Origin: Roseibium sp. TrichSKD4 | GTDB lineage: Bacteria > Pseudomonadota > Alphaproteobacteria > Rhizobiales > Stappiaceae | Length of the DNA: 64,000 nt | Direction: 5' to 3' | Assembly (NCBI RefSeq): GCF_000148725.1 | Contig: NZ_GL476319.1 | Location: 575,690 to 639,689 of the forward strand | Shown here: positions 21,579 through 31,593 of the stretch, piece after piece | Layout of the letters: every line of letters begins with the position of its first letter | Numbering within the stretch: position 1 is the first letter of the stretch | Made by a program: the position numbers and the translations under genes | Notes under the pieces: model-generated | Database searches by the model: none | What the model was told of the DNA's origin: nothing | What the model saw: the letters and a program-made list of their open reading frames with translations, nothing else

Positions 21579-22193
21579 ATGAGTGACCTTGTGCTTTACA
21601 CAAACCCGATGTCCCGTGGCCGGATTGCAAGATGGATGCTGGAAGAGATCGAAGTTCCTTATGAAACAAAGATATTGGACTATGGCGAAAGTCTGAAATC
21701 GGATGAATTCCTCGCGATCAATCCCTTGGGAAAGGTGCCGACCATCACCCATAAGGGCAAAGTGATCACCGAAGCGGCTGCTATTTGCGCGTATCTGGCA
21801 GATGCTTTTCCAGAAAACAACTTAGCCCCGGCTTTGGATCAGCGAGCAGACTATTACAGATGGCTCTTTTTTGCCGCTGGGCCACTGGAATCCTGTCTGG
21901 TTGGCAGAGCTCTCGGATTTGACGTTCCCCAGGAAAAGCAACGCATGGCAGGCTACGGCAATTACACTGATATGCTCGCCACTCTCGAACTGGCACTTAA
22001 AAACACCCCATACATTGCGGGAGATAACTTCTCCGCAGCGGATGTTTATGTTGGGGCGCAGGTCATTTGGGGGCTGCACTTTGAAACGATCGAGCAACGG
22101 CCGGTTTTCGAAAACTACGCAAAGCGTGTCGCAGAGCGCCCAGCCTATGTTCGCGCCAACGAAATCGATGACGCCCTGATGGCAGAGAGCTAG
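21579..22193 (+). CDS. Glutathione S-transferase
   Basis: The 204-residue cytosolic enzyme has the thioredoxin-like N-terminal domain (residues about 1-78: SRGRIARWMLEE, then the glutathione-contacting NPLGKVPTI and ITEAAAICAYLA) and an all-helical C-terminal domain with the N-capping motif FSAADVYVG. The active-site Ser/Tyr region is LYTNPMSRGR, compatible with the bacterial beta or related classes. The substrate is unknown; general detoxification or conjugation is likely. The ATG at 21579 was preferred over a TTG at 21567 because it aligns with the family start. It converges with the channel gene at 22201, only seven bases apart. Confidence 0.92.
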   Translation: MSDLVLYTNPMSRGRIARWMLEEIEVPYETKILDYGESLKSDEFLAINPLGKVPTITHKGKVITEAAAICAYLADAFPENNLAPALDQRADYYRWLFFAAGPLESCLVGRALGFDVPQEKQRMAGYGNYTDMLATLELALKNTPYIAGDNFSAADVYVGAQVIWGLHFETIEQRPVFENYAKRVAERPAYVRANEIDDALMAES

Positions 22194-22200
22194 GGGCAGC

Positions 22201-23475
22201 TTAACTGTCTTTGTGTTTTGGGCCCTTGAATAAGTCAGGCTCAACCGCATCAGCTTCCTCATCAAGAGGGGAGATATCGGCCAAAGCGAGTTCGGACTCA
22301 GCCAAATCCCCAAAGGATTGCAGGTTGGCGGCTATGCGGATCTCTGCTTCCTTCAGGATTTTGTGGGTCAGATTTGCATTGTCATCCATCAGCTTCTGCA
22401 GTGCTTGTGCCGATAGAACCAGTAGTTCGCAGTCGCGCACTGCTCGAACTGTCGCTGCCCGGGGCCGCTGCTGGATCAGAGCCAACTCGCCAAAGAAATC
22501 GCCATCATCAAGATAAATCACTTTATCCAGAACGCGAATTTCGGCGGCCCCTTCAGCGATAAAATACATCTTGTCCGCCATTTCGCCCTTTTCAGCGATG
22601 ACAGTCCCTGCCCTAACCCTTTGCGCTTCCAACAACTTGGAAACCTCGGCGATTTCCGCCGCGCTCAAGTCTTCAAACAATGGCACGCGGGCCACCATCG
22701 ACCACGTGACAACAAAATCTCGACTATGGATCTCGCGCGCAAAGGCGGAGGCGATGATGCCCACTGGCAATGCGATCAACCCGTAGCCTAACAACATCAC
22801 AAACCCGGCGATCAAACGTCCCAAGTCAGTAACAGGCACCACATCACCGTAGCCTACTGTCGTGATGGTGGTGACAGCCCACCAGATCGCCCGGGGTATA
22901 CTTGCCAGCGCTTCCGGCTGATCATCATGTTCCACCAGATAAAGCAAAGTGGCCGACAACAAGATGACACCACAGATAATAACCGTTGAACCAATGAGTG
23001 CGTGGCGCTCAGAGCCAATGGCAGTCAGGAGTGACCGGAGAGCTGGAGAATACCGGGCCAGCTTCAAAAACCGCAGGAGCCGGAGGATCACTACAACAGT
23101 CACCGCCGTATTTGGCAGGAAGAAAATCAGAAGCAACGGCAGAGCAGCAAGGAAATCTATGATCGCATCAGGGTGCACCCCATAGCGAACACGCGCCCAA
23201 AACGGTCCATATTTGCGCAAAGGCGGGTGCAGATCGGCAACATAAAGCCGGGCAATATACTCCAGAACAAAAATAAAACCGGACAGCATTTGCAATCGGG
23301 TCAACAAGCCGCCTTGCGTATCCCGAATTTCCGGCACCGTCTCAATGATGGCGAAGAAAAGATTCGCGACAATCAAAGCGATTAGGAAGTGGCGAACTAT
23401 TCGCGCGGCAAACCGCTGCTGGCCTGTGTCTTCCAGTACATCGTAGAGCAGTTTCTTGAACGGCACTTGAGACAC
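22201..23475 (-). CDS. Cyclic-nucleotide-gated K+ channel (MloK1-like)
   Basis: The protein of about 424 residues has six TM helices. The selectivity filter ITTVGYGDVVP sits before the last helix, and the basic S4-like stretch is RLLRFLKLARYSPALRSLL. A C-terminal cyclic-nucleotide-binding domain follows, whose phosphate-binding cassette reads FFGELALIQQRPRAATV; the RAAT arginine contacts the cyclic phosphate. This is the architecture of Mesorhizobium MloK1. It conducts K+ across the inner membrane with cAMP control. GTG at 23475 (AGAGG eight bases before) fits better than TTG at 23481. The last 55 residues form an acidic tail (DISPLDEEADAVEPDL) that such channels do not need. Confidence 0.93.
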   Translation of the reverse strand: MSQVPFKKLLYDVLEDTGQQRFAARIVRHFLIALIVANLFFAIIETVPEIRDTQGGLLTRLQMLSGFIFVLEYIARLYVADLHPPLRKYGPFWARVRYGVHPDAIIDFLAALPLLLIFFLPNTAVTVVVILRLLRFLKLARYSPALRSLLTAIGSERHALIGSTVIICGVILLSATLLYLVEHDDQPEALASIPRAIWWAVTTITTVGYGDVVPVTDLGRLIAGFVMLLGYGLIALPVGIIASAFAREIHSRDFVVTWSMVARVPLFEDLSAAEIAEVSKLLEAQRVRAGTVIAEKGEMADKMYFIAEGAAEIRVLDKVIYLDDGDFFGELALIQQRPRAATVRAVRDCELLVLSAQALQKLMDDNANLTHKILKEAEIRIAANLQSFGDLAESELALADISPLDEEADAVEPDLFKGPKHKDS

Positions 23476-23650
23476 CTTCAAAGCCTCTTGGGAATCATAG
23501 CCGGAGAAAAGCTAGCAGGAACAGCACGCTCCCGCACCCATCCCTTCTTCTTCCCCCTCACGCTTCGGTGAACGAGAGTGAAAGATGGGATCTTGTAATT
23601 CGTGATCCAACATCCATCTTAAGAAAGCAAGCAGAGAAAAGGAGAATACA

Positions 23651-23776
23651 ATGTCCTTTGATGTAAACCGCACGGATACCGCTACTGTCTCCCCGCAAGA
23701 TAGCGACCTTTTGATGTTGGTTACATCCGCGTTTACTGCGAGCATACTGATGGCGTTCGTTGCTTTTTCCCTCTGA
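23651..23776 (+). CDS. 41-residue single-span membrane protein, unknown
   Basis: AAAAGGAG lies a few bases before the ATG at 23651, and the frame ends in TGA at 23776. The product starts MSFDVNRTDTATVSPQDSD and continues as one hydrophobic helix (about residues 20-41) ending directly at the stop. The leader carries a long-range hairpin (AAGATGG 23582-23588 with CCATCTT 23614-23620, extended by GATC/GATC). A strong terminator follows at 23810-23838. The gene therefore has its own leader, ribosome site and terminator, which supports it being real despite its size. No family was recognised. It faces the same way as nothing nearby; alaS and the channel are on the other strand. Confidence 0.68.
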   Translation: MSFDVNRTDTATVSPQDSDLLMLVTSAFTASILMAFVAFSL

Positions 23777-23809
23777 CCTCCCCTAAACGGGAAACTCAAC
23801 GAAACCTCA

Positions 23810-23838
23810 AAAAAGGCGGGCACTTGGCCCGCCTTTTT
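23810..23838. terminator. Bidirectional intrinsic terminator before alaS 3' end
   Basis: A perfect 12-bp stem (AAAAAGGCGGGC with GCCCGCCTTTTT) with a 5-base loop lies between the 41-residue gene (+) and alaS (-). It can serve both. Confidence 0.94.
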
Positions 23839-23864
23839 GATTCTGTTTCTGGCAACTGACCAGA

Positions 23865-26531
23865 TCAGGCAACACCTTCCAAATGCCCCTCAATCGCCTT
23901 GATCGCATCTTCAGCCTTGGAACCATCGGGACCTCCGGCCTGAGCCATGTCCGGACGGCCGCCACCACCGCGCCCACCAAGGGCTTCCGAGCCAAGACGA
24001 ACCAGATCAACAGCGCTCACCTTCTCAACCAGATCCTTGGTGACGCCGGTCACAATGGAGGCTTTCCCGCCTTCACCTGTTGAAATGAGAACCACAACGC
24101 CAGACCCAATTTGGGTCTTGGCTTCATCCACCATGCCCTTCAGATCCTTCGCATTGATGCCTTCCACAACGCGGCCCATCAGCTGTACTGACCCAATGGT
24201 TTTGACAGCTCCTCCCGCATCGCCGCCAGCACCACCGCCCATGGCCAGCTTCTTCTTGGCCTCTTGCAGTTCTTTTTCAAGTTTCCGGCGATCTTCAACC
24301 AGCTGCGCAACGCGCGCAGGCACGTCCGCCATACCGCTTTTCAAAATCGCGGCCACTTCCTTCACACGCTTGTCCTGCGCATCAAGATAGGCACGCGCTT
24401 CCGAGCCAGTCAGCGCTTCGACACGGCGCACGCCCGCAGCCACTGCAGCCTCAGAAACCAACGTCACAAGGCCTATATCGCCCGTGCGTTTGACGTGCGT
24501 TCCACCACAAAGCTCAAGCGAATAAGGCTTGCCTTCCTTTTCGCCATGAAGGGCTGTTCCCATGGAAACCACGCGAACCTCGTCTCCATATTTTTCACCA
24601 AACAGCGCCATAGCTCCGGCTTCGATGGCATCATCAACCGCCATCAACCGTGTTTCGACCGGTGCATTTTGAAGCACAATCTCATTGGCAAACTTTTCGG
24701 TGACAGCCAGCTCTTCATCCGACAGCGGCTTTGGATGGGAGAAGTCGAACCGCAACCGCTCCGGGCTCACCATTGAGCCTTTTTGCGCAACATGTGTTCC
24801 AAGCACTTCGCGCAGCGCTTCGTGAACAAGGTGCGTGGCTGAGTGGTTAGAGCGAATAGCTGTGCGACGTGCGTGATCGACTTTGAGTTCCAACGGTTGG
24901 TCGAGAGTGAGTGTCCCATCCTCAACCTTGACTGCATGAACAAACAGGCCATCGGCTTTCTTTTGAACGTCGCTGACAGTGACCCGAACACCCTCACCGA
25001 TCATCAACCCGGCATCACCAACCTGACCACCAGACTCGCCATAAAACGGTGTCTGGTTTAGGACAACAAAGCCCTCTTGCCCGGAATTCAGCTTGTCGAC
25101 TTGCGCATCATCCGCCACTAGGCCTTTGACCACACCTTCAGCTGTTTCCGTTTCATAGCCGAGGAAATCCGTCGCACCGACTTTGTCTTTCAGCGCAAAC
25201 CAGATCGTTTCTGTCACGGCCCCACCTGAGCCTGACCACGCTGCCCGGGCTTCAGCCTTTTGGCGCTCCATCGCGCTGTCAAAACCGTCCGTATCGACGG
25301 AAATCCCGCGGGTCCGCAATGCATCCTGCGTAAGGTCCAGCGGGAAACCGTAAGTGTCATAGAGTTTGAAAGCCGTTTCTCCGTCGAGTTGGCCGCCCTC
25401 AAACAGATCGCCACTTGCTGTATCCAGCAATCCGAGACCACGTTCCAACGTTTTGCGGAAGCGAGTTTCTTCCAGCTTGAGCGTTTCGGATATCAAGGCT
25501 TCTGCCCGGCCAAGCTCTGGATAAGCACGCCCCATTTCCCGGATCAGGGACGGCACCAGCTTATGCATTAGCGGATCACGGGCACCCAGAAGATGCGCAT
25601 GACGCATGCCCCGGCGCATGATCCGGCGCAGCACATACCCACGTCCTTCATTGGACGGCAGAACGCCGTCAGCAATCAGAAAACTGGTAGAGCGCAAGTG
25701 GTCTGCAATCACGCGGTGGCTGCTTAGCGCATCGCCGGATGCTTCAACTCCTGTCTCATGTTCAGACGCCGAAATCAGGGCCTTGAAGAGATCAATATCG
25801 TAGTTGTTATGAACACCCTGAAGAATGGTCGCAAGACGCTCAATCCCCATGCCGGTATCGATGGACGGGCGCGGCAGATCTACACGCTTATCAGCAAGCT
25901 GTTCGAACTGCATGAAGACAAGGTTCCAGATCTCGATGAACCGGTCGCCGTCTTCTTCCGGTGAGCCTGGAGGGCCACCCCAAATATGGTCGCCATGGTC
26001 ATAGAAGATCTCCGAGCACGGACCACACGGGCCAGTGTCCCCCATGGACCAGAAATTGTCAGACGTCGCGATCCGAATGATCTTGTCGTCGCTCAGCCCT
26101 GCGATCTTTTTCCAAAGGACGGCTGCCTCGTCGTCCTCGGCAAAAACAGTGACCAGAAGGCGGTCTGCCGGAAGACCGAATTCCTTGGTAATCAGGTTCC
26201 AGGCAAGCTCGATTGCACGATCCTTGAAATAGTCGCCGAAGGAGAAATTCCCCAGCATTTCAAAGAACGTATGGTGCCGCGCAGTGTAGCCAACGTTATC
26301 GAGGTCGTTATGCTTTCCGCCAGCGCGCACGCATTTTTGCGATGTCACAGCACGAGAGCACTCACGCTTTTCCAAACCGGTAAAAATGTTTTTGAACTGG
26401 TTCATGCCCGCGTTTGCGAACATCAAGGTCGGATCATTTCGGGGAACCAAAGGTCCGGATTCAACAACCTCGTGGCTGTTCTTGGAAAAGTAATCCAGAA
26501 ACGTCGATCTGATGTCATTAACGCCGGTCAT
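23865..26531 (-). CDS. alaS: Alanyl-tRNA synthetase
   Basis: The 888-residue class II synthetase (EC 6.1.1.7) charges tRNA-Ala in the cytosol. The catalytic domain begins [20 protein letters not shown] and contains [11 protein letters not shown] and [18 protein letters not shown]. The editing domain carries [11 protein letters not shown] and the zinc-type [12 protein letters not shown], so mischarged Ser/Gly can be cleared. The C-Ala domain with Gly-rich [11 protein letters not shown] closes the protein. I set the start at ATG 26531, where the conserved N-terminus opens; 53 further upstream codons are open but unrelated to the family. It lies downstream of recA, a common pairing in this class. 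Confidence 0.97.
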   Translation of the reverse strand: MTGVNDIRSTFLDYFSKNSHEVVESGPLVPRNDPTLMFANAGMNQFKNIFTGLEKRECSRAVTSQKCVRAGGKHNDLDNVGYTARHHTFFEMLGNFSFGDYFKDRAIELAWNLITKEFGLPADRLLVTVFAEDDEAAVLWKKIAGLSDDKIIRIATSDNFWSMGDTGPCGPCSEIFYDHGDHIWGGPPGSPEEDGDRFIEIWNLVFMQFEQLADKRVDLPRPSIDTGMGIERLATILQGVHNNYDIDLFKALISASEHETGVEASGDALSSHRVIADHLRSTSFLIADGVLPSNEGRGYVLRRIMRRGMRHAHLLGARDPLMHKLVPSLIREMGRAYPELGRAEALISETLKLEETRFRKTLERGLGLLDTASGDLFEGGQLDGETAFKLYDTYGFPLDLTQDALRTRGISVDTDGFDSAMERQKAEARAAWSGSGGAVTETIWFALKDKVGATDFLGYETETAEGVVKGLVADDAQVDKLNSGQEGFVVLNQTPFYGESGGQVGDAGLMIGEGVRVTVSDVQKKADGLFVHAVKVEDGTLTLDQPLELKVDHARRTAIRSNHSATHLVHEALREVLGTHVAQKGSMVSPERLRFDFSHPKPLSDEELAVTEKFANEIVLQNAPVETRLMAVDDAIEAGAMALFGEKYGDEVRVVSMGTALHGEKEGKPYSLELCGGTHVKRTGDIGLVTLVSEAAVAAGVRRVEALTGSEARAYLDAQDKRVKEVAAILKSGMADVPARVAQLVEDRRKLEKELQEAKKKLAMGGGAGGDAGGAVKTIGSVQLMGRVVEGINAKDLKGMVDEAKTQIGSGVVVLISTGEGGKASIVTGVTKDLVEKVSAVDLVRLGSEALGGRGGGGRPDMAQAGGPDGSKAEDAIKAIEGHLEGVA

Positions 26532-26690
26532 ACGCGGGGTCTCGCCTTGATCTGCAAAACGCTTTTGGCCAAAAGCGCGATGGGAATTGGTGGGCCAAAC
26601 CGATACCTGACCGGTTAGCCGGAAATGCCTTTTAACTTTCAAGGCAAACCCTGTCCAGAAGCCTCTACAATAGTGGGTCTGCAAGGCCAA

Positions 26691-26725
26691 AAAACAAGAG
26701 GCACCGAACGCTGTCCGATGCCTCT
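26691..26725 (-). terminator. Intrinsic terminator of recA
   Basis: On the minus strand AGAGGCA (26725-26719) pairs with TGCCTCT (26704-26698), followed by TGTTTTTT. It separates recA from alaS. Confidence 0.88.
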
Positions 26726-26750
26726 AAACGTCTACCGGTTGTTGACGAAC

Positions 26751-27818
26751 TCAGCTGTCGTCGTCTTCACCGCCTGTCGGGTCAATGATCGCTTCAGCGA
26801 TCAATCCGGCATTCTGACGAACAGCCAGTTCGATCTCTTCCGCTATTTCCGGATTGTCGCGCAAGAACTGCTTGGCGTTTTCGCGCCCTTGCCCCAACCG
26901 CTGACTGTTGTAGGAGAACCAGGCTCCTGATTTCTCAACAATTCCGCCTTTAACACCAAGGTCGATCAATTCACCCATCTTGGAGACACCCTCTCCGTAG
27001 ATGATATCGAACTCAACCTGACGGAATGGCGGAGCCAGCTTGTTTTTAACGACCTTCACGCGGGTCTGATTGCCAACCACCTCATCGCGGTCCTTGATCG
27101 CACCAATCCGACGGATATCGAGGCGGACAGAAGCGTAAAATTTCAGCGCATTGCCGCCCGTTGTCGTTTCAGGCGAGCCGAACATCACACCGATCTTCAT
27201 GCGGATCTGGTTGATGAAGATCACCATGCAGTTCGACTTGGAAATGGAGGCGGTCAGCTTGCGGAGGGCCTGGCTCATCAGACGCGCTTGCATGCCTGGC
27301 AGGCTGTCGCCCATTTCACCTTCCAGCTCTGCTTTTGGCGTCAGAGCTGCAACGGAATCGATGACCAGAACATCAATCGCACCAGAGCGAACCAAGGTAT
27401 CTGCAATCTCCAACGCCTGCTCACCCGCATCTGGCTGAGAAATCAGCAGATCATCAATATTGACGCCGAGCTTGCGTGCATAAATCGGGTCCAACGCGTG
27501 TTCGGCATCCACGAACGCGCAAATACCACCAGTTTTCTGCGCTTCTGCAACAGTGTGCAACGCAAGGGTCGTTTTACCAGAAGATTCAGGGCCATAGATC
27601 TCGACGATCCGCCCCTTCGGCAGACCACCAATTCCAAGCGCAATATCTAGGCCGAGTGATCCGGTGGAGACGGATTGAACCTCAACGGCCTGCCCCTGCC
27701 CCATCCGCATGATGGAGCCTTTTCCGAAGGCTCGTTCAATTTGCGAGAGCGCTGCATCAAGCGCTTTAGTCTTGTCCATCTGGCTGCTTTCTACGAGACG
27801 AAGTGTGCTTTGCGACAT
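26751..27818 (-). CDS. recA: RecA recombinase
   Basis: The 355-residue protein is normal for RecA. The Walker A motif [13 protein letters not shown] is near residue 75 and the Walker B motif [10 protein letters not shown] near 150. Loop 2 reads [21 protein letters not shown], shortened here to its key parts [11 protein letters not shown]. The C-terminus is acidic (PTGGEDDDS). It forms DNA filaments for recombination and triggers LexA self-cleavage. A GTTC-N7-GTTC LexA box lies at 27938-27952, so SOS induction is expected. The terminator lies downstream and alaS follows. Confidence 0.99.
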   Translation of the reverse strand: MSQSTLRLVESSQMDKTKALDAALSQIERAFGKGSIMRMGQGQAVEVQSVSTGSLGLDIALGIGGLPKGRIVEIYGPESSGKTTLALHTVAEAQKTGGICAFVDAEHALDPIYARKLGVNIDDLLISQPDAGEQALEIADTLVRSGAIDVLVIDSVAALTPKAELEGEMGDSLPGMQARLMSQALRKLTASISKSNCMVIFINQIRMKIGVMFGSPETTTGGNALKFYASVRLDIRRIGAIKDRDEVVGNQTRVKVVKNKLAPPFRQVEFDIIYGEGVSKMGELIDLGVKGGIVEKSGAWFSYNSQRLGQGRENAKQFLRDNPEIAEEIELAVRQNAGLIAEAIIDPTGGEDDDS

Positions 27819-27937
27819 GCTTTCCGCTCCTTATTCCACGACGGGCAAGCCGTTTCAAACTGATGAATATGTACCTATTTTGTTCTCATTTGACAATGAA
27901 TTTTAAGTTAATGAAAAAACGAATGAAATTATGCTTT

Positions 27938-27952
27938 GTTCTCAATGTGTTC
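27938..27952. promoter_or_regulatory. LexA (SOS) box of recA
   Basis: GTTCTCAATGTGTTC is a perfect alphaproteobacterial LexA site (GTTC-N7-GTTC), about 120 bases upstream of recA in the gap to the divergent psuK gene. Confidence 0.85.
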
Positions 27953-28097
27953 ACATGGGGACATATCGAAACTTACGCTACGGTAATTTTTCACCTCGTT
28001 AGAATGAACATGATGGAATCACTCTGCACTTGAGGCGGCAGGCGACACCTGATAGGCACAGGTCCACGATCTTCTTTCAAGAAGGAGCGCGCACAAG

Positions 28098-29033
28098 ATG
28101 CGCCCTGAGCCATCCGCAGGCAATTCCAAACCCGTTTGGTGTTTTGGTGCTGTTCATCTCGACACAATCGTCCATGCAGATGTCGAACTGCAGCAGGACA
28201 CCTCGACACCAGCCCGGTTTCACGAAAGCCTGGGCGGTGTGGCCACGAACGTAGCTGTGGGTTTGGCCAAACTCGGGGTTTGCACCGAACTTCACGGCGC
28301 GGTGGGCCAAGATGATGCCGCTGCGCGGATCATGTCCAGATTACAAGAGACCAGTGTTGTTCCGCATTTAATAGAACGAACAAAAGAAGCCACAGGCAGA
28401 TACTGCGCCTTTCATCAGCCAGACGGTCAGATGGCGATGGCCTGCGTTGAAGGAAGAATACTGGAGACTGCACCGTCAACACTCTTTGAAAACGCTGTTC
28501 GCTGCGCTCAAGATCAAACGGATATGATCTGGTTTGCCGATGCCAACCTCCCTGTCCCCGTCTTGCAAGGCATTGCGAGCGCCAAGCAAGACAGGTTTTT
28601 GGCACTTGATGCCGTATCAGTCACGAAAGCGGGACGCTTGGAAGCGGTCTTGCCGGCCTGTGATCTGCTCTTCATCAACCGTGCGGAAGCTGCAGCACTA
28701 CTGGAAGGCACGCGCCCAACCACATCACAGGACACAGTCACAGCGCTGCAACACATGGGCGCAGGCTCCGTTATTCTAACTGCGGGGGCAGACGGACTTT
28801 ATTGGGCCGTGGAACGATCAACTCCGCAGCACCTGCCCGCACTTGAGGTCTCCGCGAAGGATGTTACTGGCGCCGGAGATGCGTTGATTGCCGGAACCCT
28901 TGCTGCGCTTTCTCGAGAACTTGGTCTTGAAACAGCCATTCAGTACGGACGAGCGGCAGCGACCCGCACATTGACCAGCAACGGTGCAACTGCTGCGAAA
29001 TATTCTTGGGATGACCTATCCCAATCCCTTTAG
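28098..29033 (+). CDS. psuK: Pseudouridine kinase (PfkB family)
   Basis: The 311-residue cytosolic kinase has the ribokinase/PfkB fold: an N-terminal glycine-rich motif GGVATNVAVGLAKLG and the C-terminal signature KDVTGAGDALIAG, with the catalytic aspartate in GAGD. Specific function is assigned from the neighbour: the next gene is a clear psuG. Together they phosphorylate pseudouridine and split the product into uracil and ribose 5-phosphate. AAGGAG precedes the ATG. The 3' end lies 70 bases before the psuG start, so the two are probably co-transcribed. No dedicated transporter gene lies next to the pair. Confidence 0.9.
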   Translation: MRPEPSAGNSKPVWCFGAVHLDTIVHADVELQQDTSTPARFHESLGGVATNVAVGLAKLGVCTELHGAVGQDDAAARIMSRLQETSVVPHLIERTKEATGRYCAFHQPDGQMAMACVEGRILETAPSTLFENAVRCAQDQTDMIWFADANLPVPVLQGIASAKQDRFLALDAVSVTKAGRLEAVLPACDLLFINRAEAAALLEGTRPTTSQDTVTALQHMGAGSVILTAGADGLYWAVERSTPQHLPALEVSAKDVTGAGDALIAGTLAALSRELGLETAIQYGRAAATRTLTSNGATAAKYSWDDLSQSL

Positions 29034-29103
29034 AACACCACTTGAGACCACGAGTTCCCACCGGTCCAAAACCCATAAAGCCAAATCACATGAAGGTTGT
29101 AAC

Positions 29104-30057
29104 GTGCAGATTTCTTCCCTTTTGAGCCTGAGCAGCGAAGTGCGCGATGCCAAGGAAAACGGCAAGCCTGTTGTTGCGCTGGAATCCACTATCATCACCC
29201 ATGGCATGCCCTTTCCAAAAAACGTAGAAACAGCGCGCATGGTGGAACAGGATATCCGGGATGCTGGAGCCGTTCCGGCCACTATTGCAGTTCTCGACAA
29301 GCGACTACGCATTGGCCTGGAACCCGAAGACCTCGACCGTCTTGCACAGGCAGAAAATGTCCTAAAGTGCTCCCGCGCTGATCTTGCCCTCGCCCTCACC
29401 ACGGGGCAGCCCGGCGCAACCACCGTTGCTGCCACAATGATGGCAGCTCATGCGGCAGAGATTTCTGTTTTTGCCACCGGTGGCATTGGCGGCGTTCACA
29501 AAGGCGCAGAAAAAACGTTCGACATTTCCGCAGACCTTGAAGAACTCGGCCGGACACCCGTTTGTGTTGTGGCAGCTGGCGCAAAGGCGCTGCTCGACAT
29601 TCCAAAGACACTCGAAGTTTTGGAAACCAAGGGCGTCCCCGTAGTTGGATATGGCACAAACGATTTGCCAGCCTTCTGGTCCCGACAAAGCGGACTTGCT
29701 GCGCCCTACCGAATGGATACACCGGAAGAAATTGCGGCCTTTATCGCGACCCGCGCCCTGTTTGAAGATCATGGCGGGGTTCTGGTCACCAATCCTGTGC
29801 CGTCTGAGGCCGAAATCTCCCAAGAAGACATGGCTGAACATATTGACGCTGCAATTCGGGCAGCAGAAGCTGACGCCATTACGGGTAAGGACGTGACACC
29901 ATTTGTCTTGGCGAAAATCTTTGAGCTGACAGGTGGGCGCAGTCTCGAGACGAATATTGCCCTTGTACGCAACAACGCGCGACTGGCGGCTCAAATCGCT
30001 GTTGCTCAGGTTGCGTGGCCGGGTCGAAGCACCGATATCACCAACATCACCGAATAA
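29104..30057 (+). CDS. psuG: Pseudouridine-5'-phosphate glycosidase
   Basis: The 317-residue enzyme (EC 4.2.1.70) cleaves the C-C glycosidic bond of pseudouridine 5'-phosphate reversibly. Family blocks are VALESTIITHGMPFP, KCSRADLALAL, FATGGIGGVHKGAE, GYGTNDLPAFW and GGRSLETNIALVRNNA. I chose the GTG at 29104, which has GAAGG seven bases upstream and opens the conserved N-terminus; the frame is open back into psuK. It follows psuK, its pathway partner. Confidence 0.95.
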   Translation: MQISSLLSLSSEVRDAKENGKPVVALESTIITHGMPFPKNVETARMVEQDIRDAGAVPATIAVLDKRLRIGLEPEDLDRLAQAENVLKCSRADLALALTTGQPGATTVAATMMAAHAAEISVFATGGIGGVHKGAEKTFDISADLEELGRTPVCVVAAGAKALLDIPKTLEVLETKGVPVVGYGTNDLPAFWSRQSGLAAPYRMDTPEEIAAFIATRALFEDHGGVLVTNPVPSEAEISQEDMAEHIDAAIRAAEADAITGKDVTPFVLAKIFELTGGRSLETNIALVRNNARLAAQIAVAQVAWPGRSTDITNITE

Positions 30058-30209
30058 AGTGTCACGGATCGGTAACACCGCCTTATCCTTGTCATAACCA
30101 TGCGGCAAGAGCGTTGACACTGTTAACAATGGCTGGCCTTACTAAGCCCGCCGCATGATGGAAAATGAGCCCGAGACAACACAGCGGGCACGAATGCGAG
30201 GAGGTTTTT

Positions 30210-31421
30210 ATGGTGGACACAACAACCGCACCAGAGAATGTACCGGCAACTCAATCATGGAGCGGTTTGTCTCCACTGCAGTATCTGGACAACGCTCTGA
30301 CCAAACTTCGCGACCTCGGTATTGCCGTGGAAAGCGAAGCCAATGCGCCGATCAACGCTCTGCTTGAGCAGATTTCCGACCTTTCTCCGGACAAGGTTGC
30401 CGTGATTACACGCACACTGGGCCAAGCATCCAACTTCAATGAAGTTGTGCGAACTCAAGTCCAGCAAATGGATATCAGCGAGCGCTACGAGACAATTACC
30501 GAAAGCTTCAACTCCATTCGTGATGATGCCAAATCCCTCGTCGACCAGCTGGCGGACGGCAAAATCTCCATGATGGAGAACCTCTCCAACAAGTGGCGTG
30601 ACATTACCCGCGGCACGATTTCTGATCGTTTCGACGACATTCGCACCACCTACAAGGATGTTGCGGCGGCCACCAAGGATCAGATCGAACGGGAACAGAC
30701 CATTCTGGAGGCTTACCGCGATTTCCGCGGCGCGCTGAAACAGGCTGAGGTTACTGCGTTTGAACTGCTCAACACCGCGACAGCCAAGCTGGACCAGACC
30801 AAGGCAAACCTGGAAAACGCGTCCAACGAAGTTGCGGCTTACACCGGCGATGACCAGGCTCAAAAAGCACGTCTGGAGCTTGCCCGCGACGAGCGCCTGC
30901 GTGAAATGCAGGATGAGGAGAAGCGCTATCAGATCGCCAAGGACCTCTCCGACAACCTGACCATTGGCTACAACACGTCGGAAATCATCATGGCGCGGTT
31001 GATGCAGACCACCAACGCCAAGGAGCGGGTCTATGCGCAGTCGGTCAGCTTTTTCTCGACCAACGAATCTGTTCTGACAGCCCTCAATGCGTCCTTCACA
31101 GGCCTGCAAGGTCTGCACGAATCCACCGAAACGCTGAATGCGATGAAGGACGGTGTGAACAAGAGCCTTGAGACCCTCGCCGAAATTGGTGATGCGGTTC
31201 AAAAGGAGGCTCTGAAAGCCGGTTACGGTCCGACAGTTCAAGCCGCATCTGTTAAGAAGCTGGTCGATTCTGTTGTGAACTTTCAGGTGTCTTCACGCGA
31301 AATCATCAATGAGATGCGTGAGATGTCGACTAAAAACTCCGAAGAAATCCGCACTGCAGTTGAAGACGGCAAACGCCGCCTCGCCAAACTGGCAGCTGAA
31401 GGCAATGCCTTGATGAGCTGA
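30210..31421 (+). CDS. Long coiled-coil protein of unknown function (first gene of a three-gene module)
   Basis: The protein has 403 residues, nearly all predicted helix, with no signal peptide or TM segment. Long heptad-rich stretches occupy about residues 130-280 (for example AKLDQTKANLENASNEVAAY and ERLREMQDEEKRYQIAKDL) and 300-403. Similar proteins are sometimes labelled cell surface protein, but nothing here shows export. A distant TelA-like look (helical, stress-related) is possible but not demonstrable by eye. GCGAGGAGG directly precedes the ATG at 30210, giving a strong start. The next two genes, a DUF6384 membrane protein and a second coiled-coil protein, are read in the same direction. 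I infer a shared complex. Confidence 0.75.
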   Translation: MVDTTTAPENVPATQSWSGLSPLQYLDNALTKLRDLGIAVESEANAPINALLEQISDLSPDKVAVITRTLGQASNFNEVVRTQVQQMDISERYETITESFNSIRDDAKSLVDQLADGKISMMENLSNKWRDITRGTISDRFDDIRTTYKDVAAATKDQIEREQTILEAYRDFRGALKQAEVTAFELLNTATAKLDQTKANLENASNEVAAYTGDDQAQKARLELARDERLREMQDEEKRYQIAKDLSDNLTIGYNTSEIIMARLMQTTNAKERVYAQSVSFFSTNESVLTALNASFTGLQGLHESTETLNAMKDGVNKSLETLAEIGDAVQKEALKAGYGPTVQAASVKKLVDSVVNFQVSSREIINEMREMSTKNSEEIRTAVEDGKRRLAKLAAEGNALMS

Positions 31422-31593
31422 CCTTGCCCCACTTCGGCAGGCCCGATTTCGGTGGGCCAGATTTCACTACCGAAATCAGAAGCAACAACGAAGAGGCAGG
31501 CGAAACTTGTCTCTTCGCATTTTTTGATATTGAAAACCGATCGGCATCAAAGGGCCTTGCCGGGACCTGATGCGGACCAGGAGAATGAGACAG

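Noticed and set aside
30058-30121. AGTGTCA ... TGACACT arms after psuG
   Set aside because: Only 7-bp arms separated by about 50 bases; likely chance.
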